From the NCBI GenBank assembly GCA_951812775.1, contig OX638326.1:3483391-3547390 (forward strand): a stretch of 64,000 nt of DNA. Direction: 5' to 3'. Below the pieces are notes generated by a model. The model saw nothing but the letters and a program-made list of their open reading frames with translations. It ran no database searches and was not told where the DNA came from. The stretch's first letter is position 1. Every line of letters begins with the position of its first letter. This document shows, in pieces, positions 45,563 to 55,108 of this stretch. The position numbers were made by a program, and so were the translations under genes. The stretch comes from an uncultured Alphaproteobacteria bacterium (GTDB lineage Bacteria; Pseudomonadota; Alphaproteobacteria; MPNO01; UBA2964).

Positions 45563-46807
45563 ATGGCTGGTCTACAACCTGTTCGCGGGACGCGCGACAT
45601 TTTACCTGATGAGCGCTGGCGGCACCGCTTTATTGAAGAGACGGCGCTTGGGGTGGCTGCGCGTTATGGCTACTCCGAAATAGCGACACCTATCTTCGAA
45701 TTCTCCGACGTTTTCAAACGAACGCTTGGTGATACGTCAGATATTGTCACGAAGGAAATGTACACCTTCACGGACAAAGGAGGAGATGAGGTTACTTTAC
45801 GCCCCGAGGGTACGGCCGGTGTTGCCCGAATGCTGATTTCAGGAGGGTTGGCTCAAGATCTTCCGCTTAAATATTTTTATCGTGGCCCCATGTTTAGGTA
45901 TGAACGGCCGCAAAAAGGCCGTTTCCGTCAGTTTCATCAAACGGGTGTGGAGTTGCTTGGCGTTGCTGAACCACTGGGCGATATCGAAGTTATTGCCCTT
46001 GGCGCAGAAATATTGGAGGGGCTTGGAATCCTTTCGAAGTCGACGCTTGAGCTCAACACGCTTGGTAACGCCGAAAGCCGCTCAGCCTATCGTGAGGAAC
46101 TGATAAAATATTTCAACGATTTCCGAGCAGAATTGTCAGAGGACAGTCAGGATCGTCTGGAACGAAACCCGCTGAGAATATTGGATTCCAAAAATAAACG
46201 AGATCGTGAGATTGTCGCGAACGCGCCTGAATTCGCCGATAGCCTGGATACAGAGTCGACAGAGTTCTTTGCGGCGGTAACGGAAGGTCTCGACGCTTTG
46301 TCAATTTCCTACCAACTGAATTCACGGCTCGTGCGCGGCCTCGATTACTATTGCCATACGGCATTTGAATTTACGACCGAGGGGCTTGGCGCCCAGGGGA
46401 CAGTCCTTGCAGGTGGACGATATGACGGTTTGGTCGAACAGATGGGCGGCACTGCGACAGCAGGGGTCGGATGGGCGGCTGGTATCGAACGTTTGGCGAT
46501 GCTCGCACAAAACGTACCGGGTGTGGAACGATCGATCGCCATAATCCCGGTGGTCCCTGAACTTCAAAACAAGGCTATTTCTCTAGCCCATGATCTACGT
46601 TCTCGTGGCTTCACCATTGAGTTAGGGTATCGGGGAAATATGAGTCGACGTTTGAAACGGGCGAATAAATTGAACGCGAAAGCATCGATCATTCTTGGAC
46701 CTGACGAACTAGAGCGTGGCGCCGCGACGGTGCGCAATCTTGATACGGGGAATCAGGAAGAAGTGTCGCTGGAAACGCTCGCGGATCATCTGAAACAGCA
46801 TAATTAG
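45563..46807 (+). CDS. hisS: Histidyl-tRNA synthetase
   Basis: A 414-residue class II synthetase. Motif 2 includes YFYRGPMFRYERPQKGRFRQ. The histidine signatures are VRGLDYYCHTAFEF and LAGGRYDGLVEQMGG. The C-terminal anticodon-binding domain ends with the GNQEEVSLETLADHL strand. First of a hisS-hemA-prfA-prmC run with junctions of 6 bp, 4-bp overlap and 4-bp overlap. Confidence 0.97.
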   Translation: MAGLQPVRGTRDILPDERWRHRFIEETALGVAARYGYSEIATPIFEFSDVFKRTLGDTSDIVTKEMYTFTDKGGDEVTLRPEGTAGVARMLISGGLAQDLPLKYFYRGPMFRYERPQKGRFRQFHQTGVELLGVAEPLGDIEVIALGAEILEGLGILSKSTLELNTLGNAESRSAYREELIKYFNDFRAELSEDSQDRLERNPLRILDSKNKRDREIVANAPEFADSLDTESTEFFAAVTEGLDALSISYQLNSRLVRGLDYYCHTAFEFTTEGLGAQGTVLAGGRYDGLVEQMGGTATAGVGWAAGIERLAMLAQNVPGVERSIAIIPVVPELQNKAISLAHDLRSRGFTIELGYRGNMSRRLKRANKLNAKASIILGPDELERGAATVRNLDTGNQEEVSLETLADHLKQHN

Positions 46808-46813
46808 CCAGTC

Positions 46814-48103
46814 ATGACTGCAGCCATGGGCCTACCCCGGCTGCTCGTGGTCGGGGCCAATCAGCGTAGTAGTAGCGTCTCCCTGCGAGAGCGCTTGTTC
46901 CTTGAACCTGAAGAAATATCCGGATTTCTTGCGACAATACGGAATGCCGGCATCTCCAACGGGTGTCTGCTGTCGACATGCGATCGGGTTGAAATGGTAA
47001 TGACGCACGATGATCCTGATGCGGCATGTGACATTGTGATTGATGCGTTTGCGGATCGTGTCGGTGTTTCCACCGCGGCCTTATCGGAAGAGTGTGTCCG
47101 GCTTGAGGGTATCGCGGCTGTGCAGCACATATTTGAGGTCTCCGCATCGCTCGATAGTCTGGTTGTTGGTGAGCCTCAGGTCCTTGGTCAGGTTAAGGAT
47201 GCACATCGCCTCGCCCGTGATAAGGATATGGTCGATACAGCGCTCAATGCGCTGTTTGAAGCGTCTTATAGAGCTGCTAAACGGGTACGGACAGAAACGG
47301 CAATTGGTGAAAGGCCTGTCTCTATTGCCGCGGCCGCTGAGAAACTCGCGCTAAACATCCATGGGCCGCTATCCGAGATTGGCGCGCTTATCATTGGCGC
47401 CGGCGAAATGGGCGAGCTTATTGCTGAGCACTTGCGAAACCGCGGTCTCGCGAGATTGACGGCGACCGCTCGGATAGAGGTGCAAGCGACGACACTGGCA
47501 AATCGCTTGGGAGGACATCACGCGCCAATAGATGAGATGGAAACCTGTCTTCGGGACGCAGATATCGTGATTGCGGCCGTTGGGGCAGGACGCCACGTTG
47601 TCTCAACCGAGACCATGGAAAAGGTCCTGCTGGCCCGGCGGCGTAAGCCGGTCTTTCTGATCGATACGGGAGTCCCCGCAGACATTCCACCGCAGATCAA
47701 CGAGCTTGATAGCGCTTTTGTGTATGATCTTGGTGATTTAGAAAATGTCGCGACCGAAGGTCGTGCGGGTCGCGATGAAGAAGCCATTCTTGCGGTGCGC
47801 ATTATTCATGAAGAGGTGGAGTCCTTTTTTAAAGTTCGGGCAGGTCGGGAAGCCAGCGCTGCGGTATCGGCCTTGCGGCACCATTTTGAGGAAATTCGAG
47901 AGGAGATCCTTGCAGAGAATCCTGTTGATTCAGACGCAGCAACCCGTTTGCTTGTTAACAAGTTGTTGCATACGCCGTCGGAAATATTACGCAAGGTTGC
48001 CGAAAATAATTCTGCTGAACTGCCAGAATTTGAGGCATCAATCATTCGGTTGTTTGGTTTGGCAGATGAACCCGATGATGACGAGGAAGGAGAGAAAGCG
48101 TGA
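46814..48103 (+). CDS. hemA: Glutamyl-tRNA reductase
   Basis: A 429-residue enzyme reducing Glu-tRNA to glutamate-1-semialdehyde (C5 tetrapyrrole route). The nucleophile cysteine is in [10 protein letters not shown] (usual consensus STCNRxE; here Asp replaces Asn). NADPH-binding region: [19 protein letters not shown]. The C-terminal dimerisation helix bears [20 protein letters not shown]. The presence of this enzyme in an alphaproteobacterium is notable, since many members use 5-aminolevulinate synthase instead. prfA starts within its stop codon (GTGA). Confidence 0.92.
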   Translation: MTAAMGLPRLLVVGANQRSSSVSLRERLFLEPEEISGFLATIRNAGISNGCLLSTCDRVEMVMTHDDPDAACDIVIDAFADRVGVSTAALSEECVRLEGIAAVQHIFEVSASLDSLVVGEPQVLGQVKDAHRLARDKDMVDTALNALFEASYRAAKRVRTETAIGERPVSIAAAAEKLALNIHGPLSEIGALIIGAGEMGELIAEHLRNRGLARLTATARIEVQATTLANRLGGHHAPIDEMETCLRDADIVIAAVGAGRHVVSTETMEKVLLARRRKPVFLIDTGVPADIPPQINELDSAFVYDLGDLENVATEGRAGRDEEAILAVRIIHEEVESFFKVRAGREASAAVSALRHHFEEIREEILAENPVDSDAATRLLVNKLLHTPSEILRKVAENNSAELPEFEASIIRLFGLADEPDDDEEGEKA

Positions 48104-49182
48104 ATTTTGATGATAAGCTCGACGTTCTCGTCGCCCGTCGTGACGAACTTACACAGCTGATGTCGGGAGATCAAAGCGTCGATGCGGACGAGTTTGTTCG
48201 ATTGTCCAAAGAATATGCCGAGCTGACACCGGTTGTGGAATGTATTGATGAGCTTCGGTCTTTGCAGAATGAAATCGCGGATCTCGGTGGGATGGTGGCG
48301 GACACTGAGTCCGATGCAGAAATGCGGAGCCTCGCAGAGGAAGAAATGCGCGAAGCCCGCGAACGTCTTCCCGAAATAGAGCAACGGCTGCAGCTGCTTT
48401 TGCTGCCGAAAGACGCAGCGGACGAAAAGAACGCTATCCTGGAGGTTCGCGCTGGTACTGGTGGTGATGAGGCCGCCCTTTTCGCTGCCGACCTGTTTCG
48501 GATGTATCAGCGCTATTCAGAACGACAGGGGTGGCGCTTTGATACTATGCAGCTTTCTGACACCGGTATCGGTGGGCTGAAGGAGGCTGTCGCCGAGATT
48601 ACCGGCAAGGGTGTTTTTGCCCGTCTTAAATTTGAATCCGGGGTGCATCGTGTGCAACGAATTCCTGAGACGGAATCCGGGGGGCGGATCCATACTTCCG
48701 CTGCGACGGTTGCTGTATTGCCTGAGGCGGAGGAGGTCGATGTGGTCATCGAAGATAAAGATCTCCGCATTGATACCTATCGGTCCCAGGGGGCCGGCGG
48801 TCAGCATGTGAATACGACGGACAGCGCCGTTCGGATTACCCATTTGCCGACCGGTGTCGTCGTGACTCAGCAAGATGAGAAATCGCAACATAAAAATCGG
48901 GCGAAAGCGATGAAGGTTTTGCGGTCCCGGATTTATGAAGCTCAACGGGAAGCCGCAGCCGCAGATCGGGCAGAAACGCGCAAAGGTCAGGTGGGCTCAG
49001 GTGATCGCTCAGAACGCATTCGAACCTATAACTTTCCACAGGGTCGTGTAACGGATCATCGCATCGGCTTGACCCTTCACAAGCTGGATCGCGTGATGGA
49101 AGGTGAGGCACTTGATGAGGTTGTCGACGCGCTGACGGCAGAGGATCAGGCTTCGCAACTCGCGGAATTTTCTGACCAGTGA
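48100..49182 (+). CDS. prfA: Peptide chain release factor 1
   Basis: A 360-residue RF1 that reads UAA/UAG. The GGQ motif, methylated by PrmC, is at residues 233-235 ([20 protein letters not shown]). [20 protein letters not shown] is the usual RF1 stretch. GTG start overlapping the hemA stop, and stop overlapping the GTG of prmC, whose product modifies it. Confidence 0.97.
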   Translation: MNFDDKLDVLVARRDELTQLMSGDQSVDADEFVRLSKEYAELTPVVECIDELRSLQNEIADLGGMVADTESDAEMRSLAEEEMREARERLPEIEQRLQLLLLPKDAADEKNAILEVRAGTGGDEAALFAADLFRMYQRYSERQGWRFDTMQLSDTGIGGLKEAVAEITGKGVFARLKFESGVHRVQRIPETESGGRIHTSAATVAVLPEAEEVDVVIEDKDLRIDTYRSQGAGGQHVNTTDSAVRITHLPTGVVVTQQDEKSQHKNRAKAMKVLRSRIYEAQREAAAADRAETRKGQVGSGDRSERIRTYNFPQGRVTDHRIGLTLHKLDRVMEGEALDEVVDALTAEDQASQLAEFSDQ

Positions 49183-50030
49183 GCGGGACGTCGATTGCCG
49201 CCGCGCTAAAGACAGCAATTGGCAAGTTGTCGAAGGCAGGTGTCGAAAATCCGGTCTTCGAGGCGCGGTTACTTTTGCGTCACTGCGCGCAGCTGGTCCT
49301 TTCAGATATCATTACAGACCCCGGTCGAATCCTGGATGACGAGTCTCTGGATCGTTTTACGGCCTTGATGGAACGCCGGGCGAAGCGGGAGCCGGTTTCG
49401 CATCTGGTCGGGCAACGCGAGTTTTGGAGTCTTCCTTTCGTGGTGACCCCGGATGTCCTGGACCCGCGACCCGTCAGTGAAACGCTTGTCGAGGTTGCCC
49501 TGGATCACATCAAACCGAGCACCGGCAACATCACGGTTATGGATCTGGGGACAGGAAGCGGGTGTCTGCTCATTGCGGTTTTGTCCGAGTTGTCGCAAGC
49601 ACGTGGCGTTGGCGTGGATATATCTGAAGCGGCCCTGATGATCGCGCAGCGAAATGCCCAAATAAATTCGGTTGATGATCGAACGGCATTTTTGACGTCT
49701 TCTTGGGGTTGCGATGTGACCGACAGCTTTGATCTCATTTTGAGCAACCCGCCTTACATTGCAGAAACTGAACATGGTGACCTTGAACCGGAAGTGTCGG
49801 TTTACGAGCCGGCAACAGCGCTGTTTGCGGGTGAAGATGGCCTTTCTGCCTATCGTGAAATTGCGCCGGAGATATTTCGATTATTGAATGACGAGGGAGC
49901 CGCCGTCATTGAATGCGGGCACCGGCAGATGTGGGCTGTGATAGAAATTTTTGCACAGGCCGGTTTACGTCATGTCGAATTCCGGAAAGACCTTGAGGGG
50001 ATCGAAAGGTGCGGCGTTTTTCGGCGTTAA
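49179..50030 (+). CDS. prmC: Release factor glutamine methyltransferase
   Basis: A 283-residue PrmC/HemK that N5-methylates the Gln of the GGQ in RF1 and RF2. N-terminal helical RF-binding domain, SAM motif [17 protein letters not shown] and catalytic NPPY at 190-193. GTG start inside the prfA stop codon. The tail [17 protein letters not shown] is typical. Confidence 0.95.
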   Translation: MSGTSIAAALKTAIGKLSKAGVENPVFEARLLLRHCAQLVLSDIITDPGRILDDESLDRFTALMERRAKREPVSHLVGQREFWSLPFVVTPDVLDPRPVSETLVEVALDHIKPSTGNITVMDLGTGSGCLLIAVLSELSQARGVGVDISEAALMIAQRNAQINSVDDRTAFLTSSWGCDVTDSFDLILSNPPYIAETEHGDLEPEVSVYEPATALFAGEDGLSAYREIAPEIFRLLNDEGAAVIECGHRQMWAVIEIFAQAGLRHVEFRKDLEGIERCGVFRR

Positions 50031-50066
50031 AGGGTTAAAAATAACTTGAAAAAAAGGGTTGGAAAG

Positions 50067-50173
50067 GTGGGTCATCCCCACTAGTGTGCAACACGGGCGA
50101 ACGAGGAAGGCCACAGGCACCTCGCCCAAAAGTTCCTGAAAAGGCTGCGAAAGCAGAACCACGGCGACCGTGG
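50067..50173 (+). other. Structured leader or small RNA candidate upstream of DUF4167
   Basis: The 240-bp gap between prmC and DUF4167 contains four consecutive GC-rich hairpins: GTGGG-TCATC-CCCAC (50067-50081); a branched GGGC...GCCC stem (50095-50127) enclosing GAGG...CCTC; CTGC-GAAA-GCAG with a GNRA tetraloop (50145-50156); and CCACGG-CGA-CCGTGG (50159-50173). Such density of perfect stems with a stable tetraloop is typical of a functional RNA rather than spacer. It does not match tmRNA, SRP or RNase P RNA as I know them. It could be a 5' leader of the DUF4167 mRNA or an independent RNA. Confidence 0.45.
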
Positions 50174-50270
50174 AAGTGCGGTTGCAAAGATGGAGCGCGG
50201 TTGTCAGGAAGACACCGTGCAATTCGCAAGCCATTCGGGGGTTAGTGAAACAATAACCGGATTAGAATTG

Positions 50271-50807
50271 ATGAGATCAGGTCCTAATAACCGGCGCCAG
50301 CGGGGTCGGGGTAACTCGGGACGCGGCAACAACCGGTCGCAACGCAACAATAATGTGGACAGTAACGGGCCCGACGTTAAAGTCCGGGGTTCCGTCCAGC
50401 AAGTTGTCGATAAATACCAGGCCCTTGCCCGAGAAGCGACGACAGCCGGTGATCCGGTTAGAGCCGAAAACTACTATCAGCATGCAGAGCATTATTTTCG
50501 TGTCTTGAGCGCAAATGCCGCAAATCAGGAAAAGCAGCAGCGCGACAACCGAAATGATCGAAATAATGGTGCTGCCCAACAGAATGCGACGAATGGGGCG
50601 GAAGTAAACGGTAACAATGCCAACGGAAAAAATGGCAATGGTGCTGCTAACGTCGAAACACCCGAAGTAGCGACGAATGGTGATGCTGAAGCCAAAAAAG
50701 TGGACTCAGCTGGTGACACCGCGGAGGCCAATGAAGCCGTCGTAGAGCGCATTGAAGTCGTACAAGAGTCTGTCGCTGAAGAATCCGAGGAAGCTACACC
50801 AGCCTGA
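50271..50807 (+). CDS. DUF4167 family, RNA-binding-like basic/disordered protein
   Basis: A 178-residue protein. The start at 50271 (MRSGPNNRRQRGRG) is the family start. The N-terminus is RG/N-rich (RRQRGRGNSGRGNNRSQRNN), the DUF4167 core is VDSNGPDVKVRGSVQQVVDK then ENYYQHAEHYFRVLSAN (to ~residue 90), and the rest is low-complexity Asn/Gly then acidic. The arginine-glycine segment suggests RNA binding, which would fit the structured leader just upstream, but the function is unknown. A terminator follows. Confidence 0.88.
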   Translation: MRSGPNNRRQRGRGNSGRGNNRSQRNNNVDSNGPDVKVRGSVQQVVDKYQALAREATTAGDPVRAENYYQHAEHYFRVLSANAANQEKQQRDNRNDRNNGAAQQNATNGAEVNGNNANGKNGNGAANVETPEVATNGDAEAKKVDSAGDTAEANEAVVERIEVVQESVAEESEEATPA

Positions 50808-50810
50808 TCC

Positions 50811-50840
50811 GTTGACGACATTTCGTCAACCTTTCCTTTA
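50811..50840 (+). terminator. Rho-independent terminator after the DUF4167 gene
   Basis: GTTGACGA (50811-50818), CATT loop, TCGTCAAC (50823-50830), then CTTTCCTTTA: an 8-bp perfect stem with a tetraloop and a pyrimidine tail, 3 bp after the stop codon. It separates DUF4167 from clpB. Confidence 0.7.
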
Positions 50841-51042
50841 AGAGATTTTGCCAGAATTTCGCGTTCGGGAGTGCATGCGCATGTATTCTTGCCGAAGTCG
50901 TTACCATTATGGCGTCACCTCTTGTGGGATTTGGTCTCCATAACCATATCTCTGTCAGGACGCCAGTAACGGGTCCTGTAAGAAAGGCTCGCCGGAATCC
51001 GGGGGCAGATTTACGCAATGTCTCTTAAGGGAGTTGCCTGAT

Positions 51043-53637
51043 ATGGAATTCGAGAAATATTCCGACCGTTCGCGCGGTTTTGTTCAGTCGGCGGTGACGC
51101 TTGCCAATAACAGCCAGCACCAGCGACTGGAACCAACACATCTACTGAAAGTCTTACTGGACGATAAGGAAGGCCTTGCGGCCAACCTCATAAAGGCGGC
51201 TGGTGGTGACGCCGCAAAAGCATCCAGCGCGACCGAAAACGCTTTAAGTAAAATTCCCAAAGTTGCTGGTAGCGGTGCAGGCGATGTGCGTTTGTCATCC
51301 GACATCGGTCGACTCTTCGAACGTGCGGAGGAGATTGCCGAGAAAGCAGGTGACAGTTACGTAACCGTGGAAAGATTGCTACTCGCACTGGCAATGTCAT
51401 CTGGCACAGAAGTTGGCGATCTGTTGGCCAGCGCCGGCGTGACGCCCCAAGCGCTAAACGCGGCGATTGAAGATGTTCGCAAGGGCCGGAAGGCCGATAG
51501 CGCGTCAGCCGAAGATAATTTCGATGCGCTTGAAAAATATGCCGTAGATGTTACTGAGCAAGCGCGGAACGGAAAACTTGACCCTGTGATCGGACGCGAT
51601 GAAGAGGTGCGTCGTACCGTTCAGGTCTTGGCACGTCGGACAAAAAACAACCCGGTTCTGATTGGCGAGCCCGGCGTTGGTAAGACCGCGATCGTTGAAG
51701 GATTGGCGCAACGGATCGTTAACGGCGATGTCCCTGAAGGTCTCCGCAGTAAACAGCTGATGCTGCTCGATTTGGGCGCTTTGATTGCAGGCTCGAAATT
51801 TCGGGGTGAATTTGAAGAACGCCTTAAAGCCGTCTTGCAGGAAATTGATGCGTGTGACGGCGAGATCATTTTGTTTATTGACGAGCTCCATACGCTGGTC
51901 GGCGTCGGCGGCGCTGATGGCGCGATGGATGCATCGAATATGTTGAAGCCTGCACTGGCCCGTGGTGCCCTGCATTGCATCGGCGCTACGACGTTGGATG
52001 AGTATCGCAAACATATTGAGAAAGATGCCGCCCTCGCCAGACGTTTTCAGACTGTCTTTGTTGCGGAGCCCTCGGTTGAGGATACAATTTCGATCTTGCG
52101 GGGTCTCAAGGAAAAATACGAATTGCATCACGGTGTTCGTATTACAGATAGTGCGATTGTTTCGGCGGCAACGCTTGCCAATCGCTATATCACTGACAGG
52201 TTCCTGCCTGACAAGGCAATCGATCTTGTTGATGAAGCCGCCTCGCGATTGCGAATGGAAGTTGATTCCAAACCAGAAGAAATTGATGAGCTTGATCGCC
52301 GGATCATTCAGCTAAAAATAGAGCGGGAAGCCTTGAACAAAGAAGCTGATGCCGCCTCCCAGGACAGGCTGGAGAAGCTGGAAGCTGATCTTGCCGAGCT
52401 CGAAGAACGGCAGGACGAGCTGACAGGTATCTGGCAATCAGAAAAAGAAAAAATTGCCGGATCGCAGAAGGTCAACGAGGATCTCGACCAAGCGCGTAGC
52501 GAACTTGAACGGGCACAACGGGACGGTGACCTCGCGCGGGCTGGCGAACTTATGTATGGCGTTATTCCCGAGTTGGAACAGCGGATGTCCGAACCGCAGG
52601 AAGAAACGGATCAAACCCAAATGCTTCGGGAAGAGGTCAAGGATTCCGATATCGCTTCTATTGTCTCACGCTGGACCGGTATTCCGGTTGATAAAATGCT
52701 GGAAGGCGAGCGTGAAAAACTTCTCAAAATGGAAGAAGCGCTGGGGAGCCGTGTGGTCGGTCAGGAAGAAGCAATCTCTGCGATCAGCAATGCGACACGC
52801 CGCGCGCGTGCAGGGTTGCAAGACCCCAATCGTCCAATTGGCTCATTTCTGTTCCTCGGACCGACAGGGGTCGGGAAGACAGAATTAACCAAAGCGCTGG
52901 CAGTATTTTTGTTTGATGATGACAGGGCAATGGTCCGTATCGATATGTCGGAGTTTATGGAGAAACATTCCGTCGCTCGGCTCATCGGTGCCCCTCCCGG
53001 CTATGTCGGGTATGAAGAGGGCGGCGCTTTGACGGAAGCTGTCCGGCGTCGGCCCTATCAGGTGATCTTGTTTGACGAGATAGAGAAAGCACATCCAGAT
53101 GTTTTCAATGTGCTGCTTCAGGTGCTTGATGATGGCAGGCTGACTGATGGGCAGGGTCGCACTGTTGATTTCCGGAATACCATGATCGTGCTGACATCGA
53201 ACCTTGGTAGTGAAATTCTCGCTTCTCAGGAGGAGGGCGCGGAGTCAGACGAGGTCCGGGATCAGGTCTTGGCCGTCGTACGCAATGCCTTTCGTCCGGA
53301 GTTTCTCAACCGTTTGGATGATATGTTGCTCTTCCATCGGTTGGTCCGAAGCCACATGGCGACGATCGTTGATATTCAGCTCAAACATCTCACAACGATG
53401 CTTGAAGATCGAAAGATCACCCTGAAGATGGATGAGAGCGGACGCCACTGGTTGGCAGAAGCCGGATATGATCCTGTATATGGGGCACGACCTCTTAAAC
53501 GGGTCATTCAGAACCATTTGCAAAACCCGTTGGCGACGATGTTGCTCGACGGCACGATACAGGATGGTGAGACTGTCCAGGTATCCGCTGGAAATGGTGG
53601 GTTGTTGTTGAATGGAGTGCAGCCCATCGCTGCGTAA
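51043..53637 (+). CDS. clpB: ClpB disaggregase
   Basis: An 864-residue Hsp100 chaperone that with DnaK/DnaJ extracts proteins from aggregates. N domain (1-~150), NBD1 with Walker A GEPGVGKT at 208-215, coiled-coil middle domain (~400-520), NBD2 with Walker A GPTGVGKT at 606-613. The start is the ATG at 51043 ([13 protein letters not shown]) with AAGGGAG upstream; a TTG at 51034 is in frame. The ~200 bp upstream between the terminator and the start should hold its own promoter; I could not identify a sigma-32 box with confidence. Confidence 0.97.
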   Translation: MEFEKYSDRSRGFVQSAVTLANNSQHQRLEPTHLLKVLLDDKEGLAANLIKAAGGDAAKASSATENALSKIPKVAGSGAGDVRLSSDIGRLFERAEEIAEKAGDSYVTVERLLLALAMSSGTEVGDLLASAGVTPQALNAAIEDVRKGRKADSASAEDNFDALEKYAVDVTEQARNGKLDPVIGRDEEVRRTVQVLARRTKNNPVLIGEPGVGKTAIVEGLAQRIVNGDVPEGLRSKQLMLLDLGALIAGSKFRGEFEERLKAVLQEIDACDGEIILFIDELHTLVGVGGADGAMDASNMLKPALARGALHCIGATTLDEYRKHIEKDAALARRFQTVFVAEPSVEDTISILRGLKEKYELHHGVRITDSAIVSAATLANRYITDRFLPDKAIDLVDEAASRLRMEVDSKPEEIDELDRRIIQLKIEREALNKEADAASQDRLEKLEADLAELEERQDELTGIWQSEKEKIAGSQKVNEDLDQARSELERAQRDGDLARAGELMYGVIPELEQRMSEPQEETDQTQMLREEVKDSDIASIVSRWTGIPVDKMLEGEREKLLKMEEALGSRVVGQEEAISAISNATRRARAGLQDPNRPIGSFLFLGPTGVGKTELTKALAVFLFDDDRAMVRIDMSEFMEKHSVARLIGAPPGYVGYEEGGALTEAVRRRPYQVILFDEIEKAHPDVFNVLLQVLDDGRLTDGQGRTVDFRNTMIVLTSNLGSEILASQEEGAESDEVRDQVLAVVRNAFRPEFLNRLDDMLLFHRLVRSHMATIVDIQLKHLTTMLEDRKITLKMDESGRHWLAEAGYDPVYGARPLKRVIQNHLQNPLATMLLDGTIQDGETVQVSAGNGGLLLNGVQPIAA

Positions 53638-53723
53638 AGGTTGCTTTTCTGGCGATTGTCGCTTTGATCTCTCTCCGCTATAAGATGCGCCACGAATAAC
53701 GTGAAACGCAGGGAGTTGAAGTC

Positions 53724-54593
53724 ATGATGAATGTCGGATTTGTGGGCGTTGGTGCCATGGGTAACCACATGGCAGGCCATTGTTTGAAAAGCGGAAAGTT
53801 TGAAGACGTCTATGCCTATGATTTGAGCAAGGCCGCCATAAAAAAAATGGTGAAAATGGGGGCGAAGGCATCGCCGACTTTGAAACATCTTGGCGGCGTT
53901 TGTGACGTCATCATCATTATGGTCGGTTATGATGAACAGGTCCGGCAGGTTGTGACGGATCTGGCAAACAGCAAACCTAAAAAAGGGAGCGTTCTGGTCA
54001 TTACCGCGACCAGCCATCCCGACATGATCCTGGAAGCAGCTGCCATTGCCAAAAAGGGTGGGATCAAAGTTGTTGATGCGCCGGTCTGTTTTGGTCTGGG
54101 TGGCGCCCGCAATGGGACACTGGCCTCAATGGTTGGCGGTTCCAAAGGGGATGTCAAAAAGGTGACCCCCGTTCTCGAATGCTATTCGCGTGCGGTACAC
54201 CATCTTGGCGCGCTTGGTTGCGGTGAAATTGGCAAGACGGTCAACAACATGTTGCATTGGGTGCATAGCCTCTCCAATCAGGAAGCTATTTTGCTGGCCA
54301 AATGTTACGGCATTGATCCCCAGAAAATGCGTGAAACCCTGCTCCAGGCACCGGGCCGTAATGGAACGCTGGAGGAATGGGATGGCACGCGTTTTACCTG
54401 GCATGAGAAAGACATGGATATCGCGATGGATCTCGCGCAGGCGCGTGATTTACCAATGCCGCTCTTTGGTCAGGTCGATCAGCTGATCAAGTTTTCTCAT
54501 TGGAATCACATCAAGGAATTGCTCTATAGCAAGACGATTTCATTCCTGGGTCGAAAACTGAAAGCGGCGCCTCCCGGCAAATCCACGCGCTAA
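53724..54593 (+). CDS. Beta-hydroxyacid dehydrogenase family (3-hydroxyisobutyrate dehydrogenase-like)
   Basis: A 289-residue NAD(P)-dependent dehydrogenase. The N-terminal Rossmann motif VGFVGVGAMGNHMAGHCLKS, the substrate-binding DAPVCFGLGGARNGTLASMV (equivalent of DAPVSGG) and the catalytic lysine in GEIGKTVNNMLHW identify the 3-HIBADH/6PGDH-like family. The altered VCFGLGGA loop suggests a substrate other than 3-hydroxyisobutyrate. The gene stands alone with an 86-bp gap from clpB. Confidence 0.85.
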   Translation: MMNVGFVGVGAMGNHMAGHCLKSGKFEDVYAYDLSKAAIKKMVKMGAKASPTLKHLGGVCDVIIIMVGYDEQVRQVVTDLANSKPKKGSVLVITATSHPDMILEAAAIAKKGGIKVVDAPVCFGLGGARNGTLASMVGGSKGDVKKVTPVLECYSRAVHHLGALGCGEIGKTVNNMLHWVHSLSNQEAILLAKCYGIDPQKMRETLLQAPGRNGTLEEWDGTRFTWHEKDMDIAMDLAQARDLPMPLFGQVDQLIKFSHWNHIKELLYSKTISFLGRKLKAAPPGKSTR

Positions 54594-54676
54594 AATTGGC
54601 CATCATTTTAGGATTGCGACCAGGCCTTTTTTGGGTGTAGCAAACGCTCGCCAAAATTTAAGAGGAGACATCTACG

Positions 54677-55102
54677 ATGAGCGAAACACCGGCCAAATCA
54701 AAGGCAAAGTCTTCACCGAAAGAAAGTACGGCGAAAACATCCTCCGATGGCGGTTCTGCAGCGACTACTAAATCATCTACCGAAAAATCAAAATCCGGTA
54801 AGGATTCAATGGGTGGGTCGGCCGCTGTTCATTATGGTTTTTTCAGCAACGTCAAAACACCAGAATACCGCTCAGGTTGGGATGACATTTGGTCCAAAAA
54901 GAAAACGCCTGCAAAACGCCGTGCCCGTAAAGCGAAGGCCCCTGTCACTATTGAAATTACCTTTGACGATTTACCCAAAGCGGTTCAAGACGGACTCGCA
55001 GATGCAGCGCGCGTCGAGTTGAAGAAGTCACGGGTGAACTACGATAACCGGGCCAAAAAAGGCGTGATCAGCTGGCAGGTTTCCTGCGACGTGAAGCGTT
55101 AA
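54677..55102 (+). CDS. Conserved hypothetical protein with Lys/Ser-rich N-terminus
   Basis: A 141-residue protein. Residues 1-~45 are Lys/Ser/Thr-rich and disordered. The middle (AVHYGFFSNVKTPEYRSGWD) and a compact C-terminal part (VTIEITFDDLPKAVQDGLAD through NYDNRAKKGVISWQVSCDVK) look folded. AAGAGGAGA before the ATG is a good ribosome binding site. I recognise no domain. Convergent with the membrane protein gene. Confidence 0.65.
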   Translation: MSETPAKSKAKSSPKESTAKTSSDGGSAATTKSSTEKSKSGKDSMGGSAAVHYGFFSNVKTPEYRSGWDDIWSKKKTPAKRRARKAKAPVTIEITFDDLPKAVQDGLADAARVELKKSRVNYDNRAKKGVISWQVSCDVKR

Positions 55103-55108
55103 TATTCG

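Noticed and set aside
50041-50200. RNase P RNA, tmRNA or SRP RNA in the prmC-DUF4167 gap
   Set aside because: None of the conserved cores I know for those RNAs is present; only the hairpin density is RNA-like.
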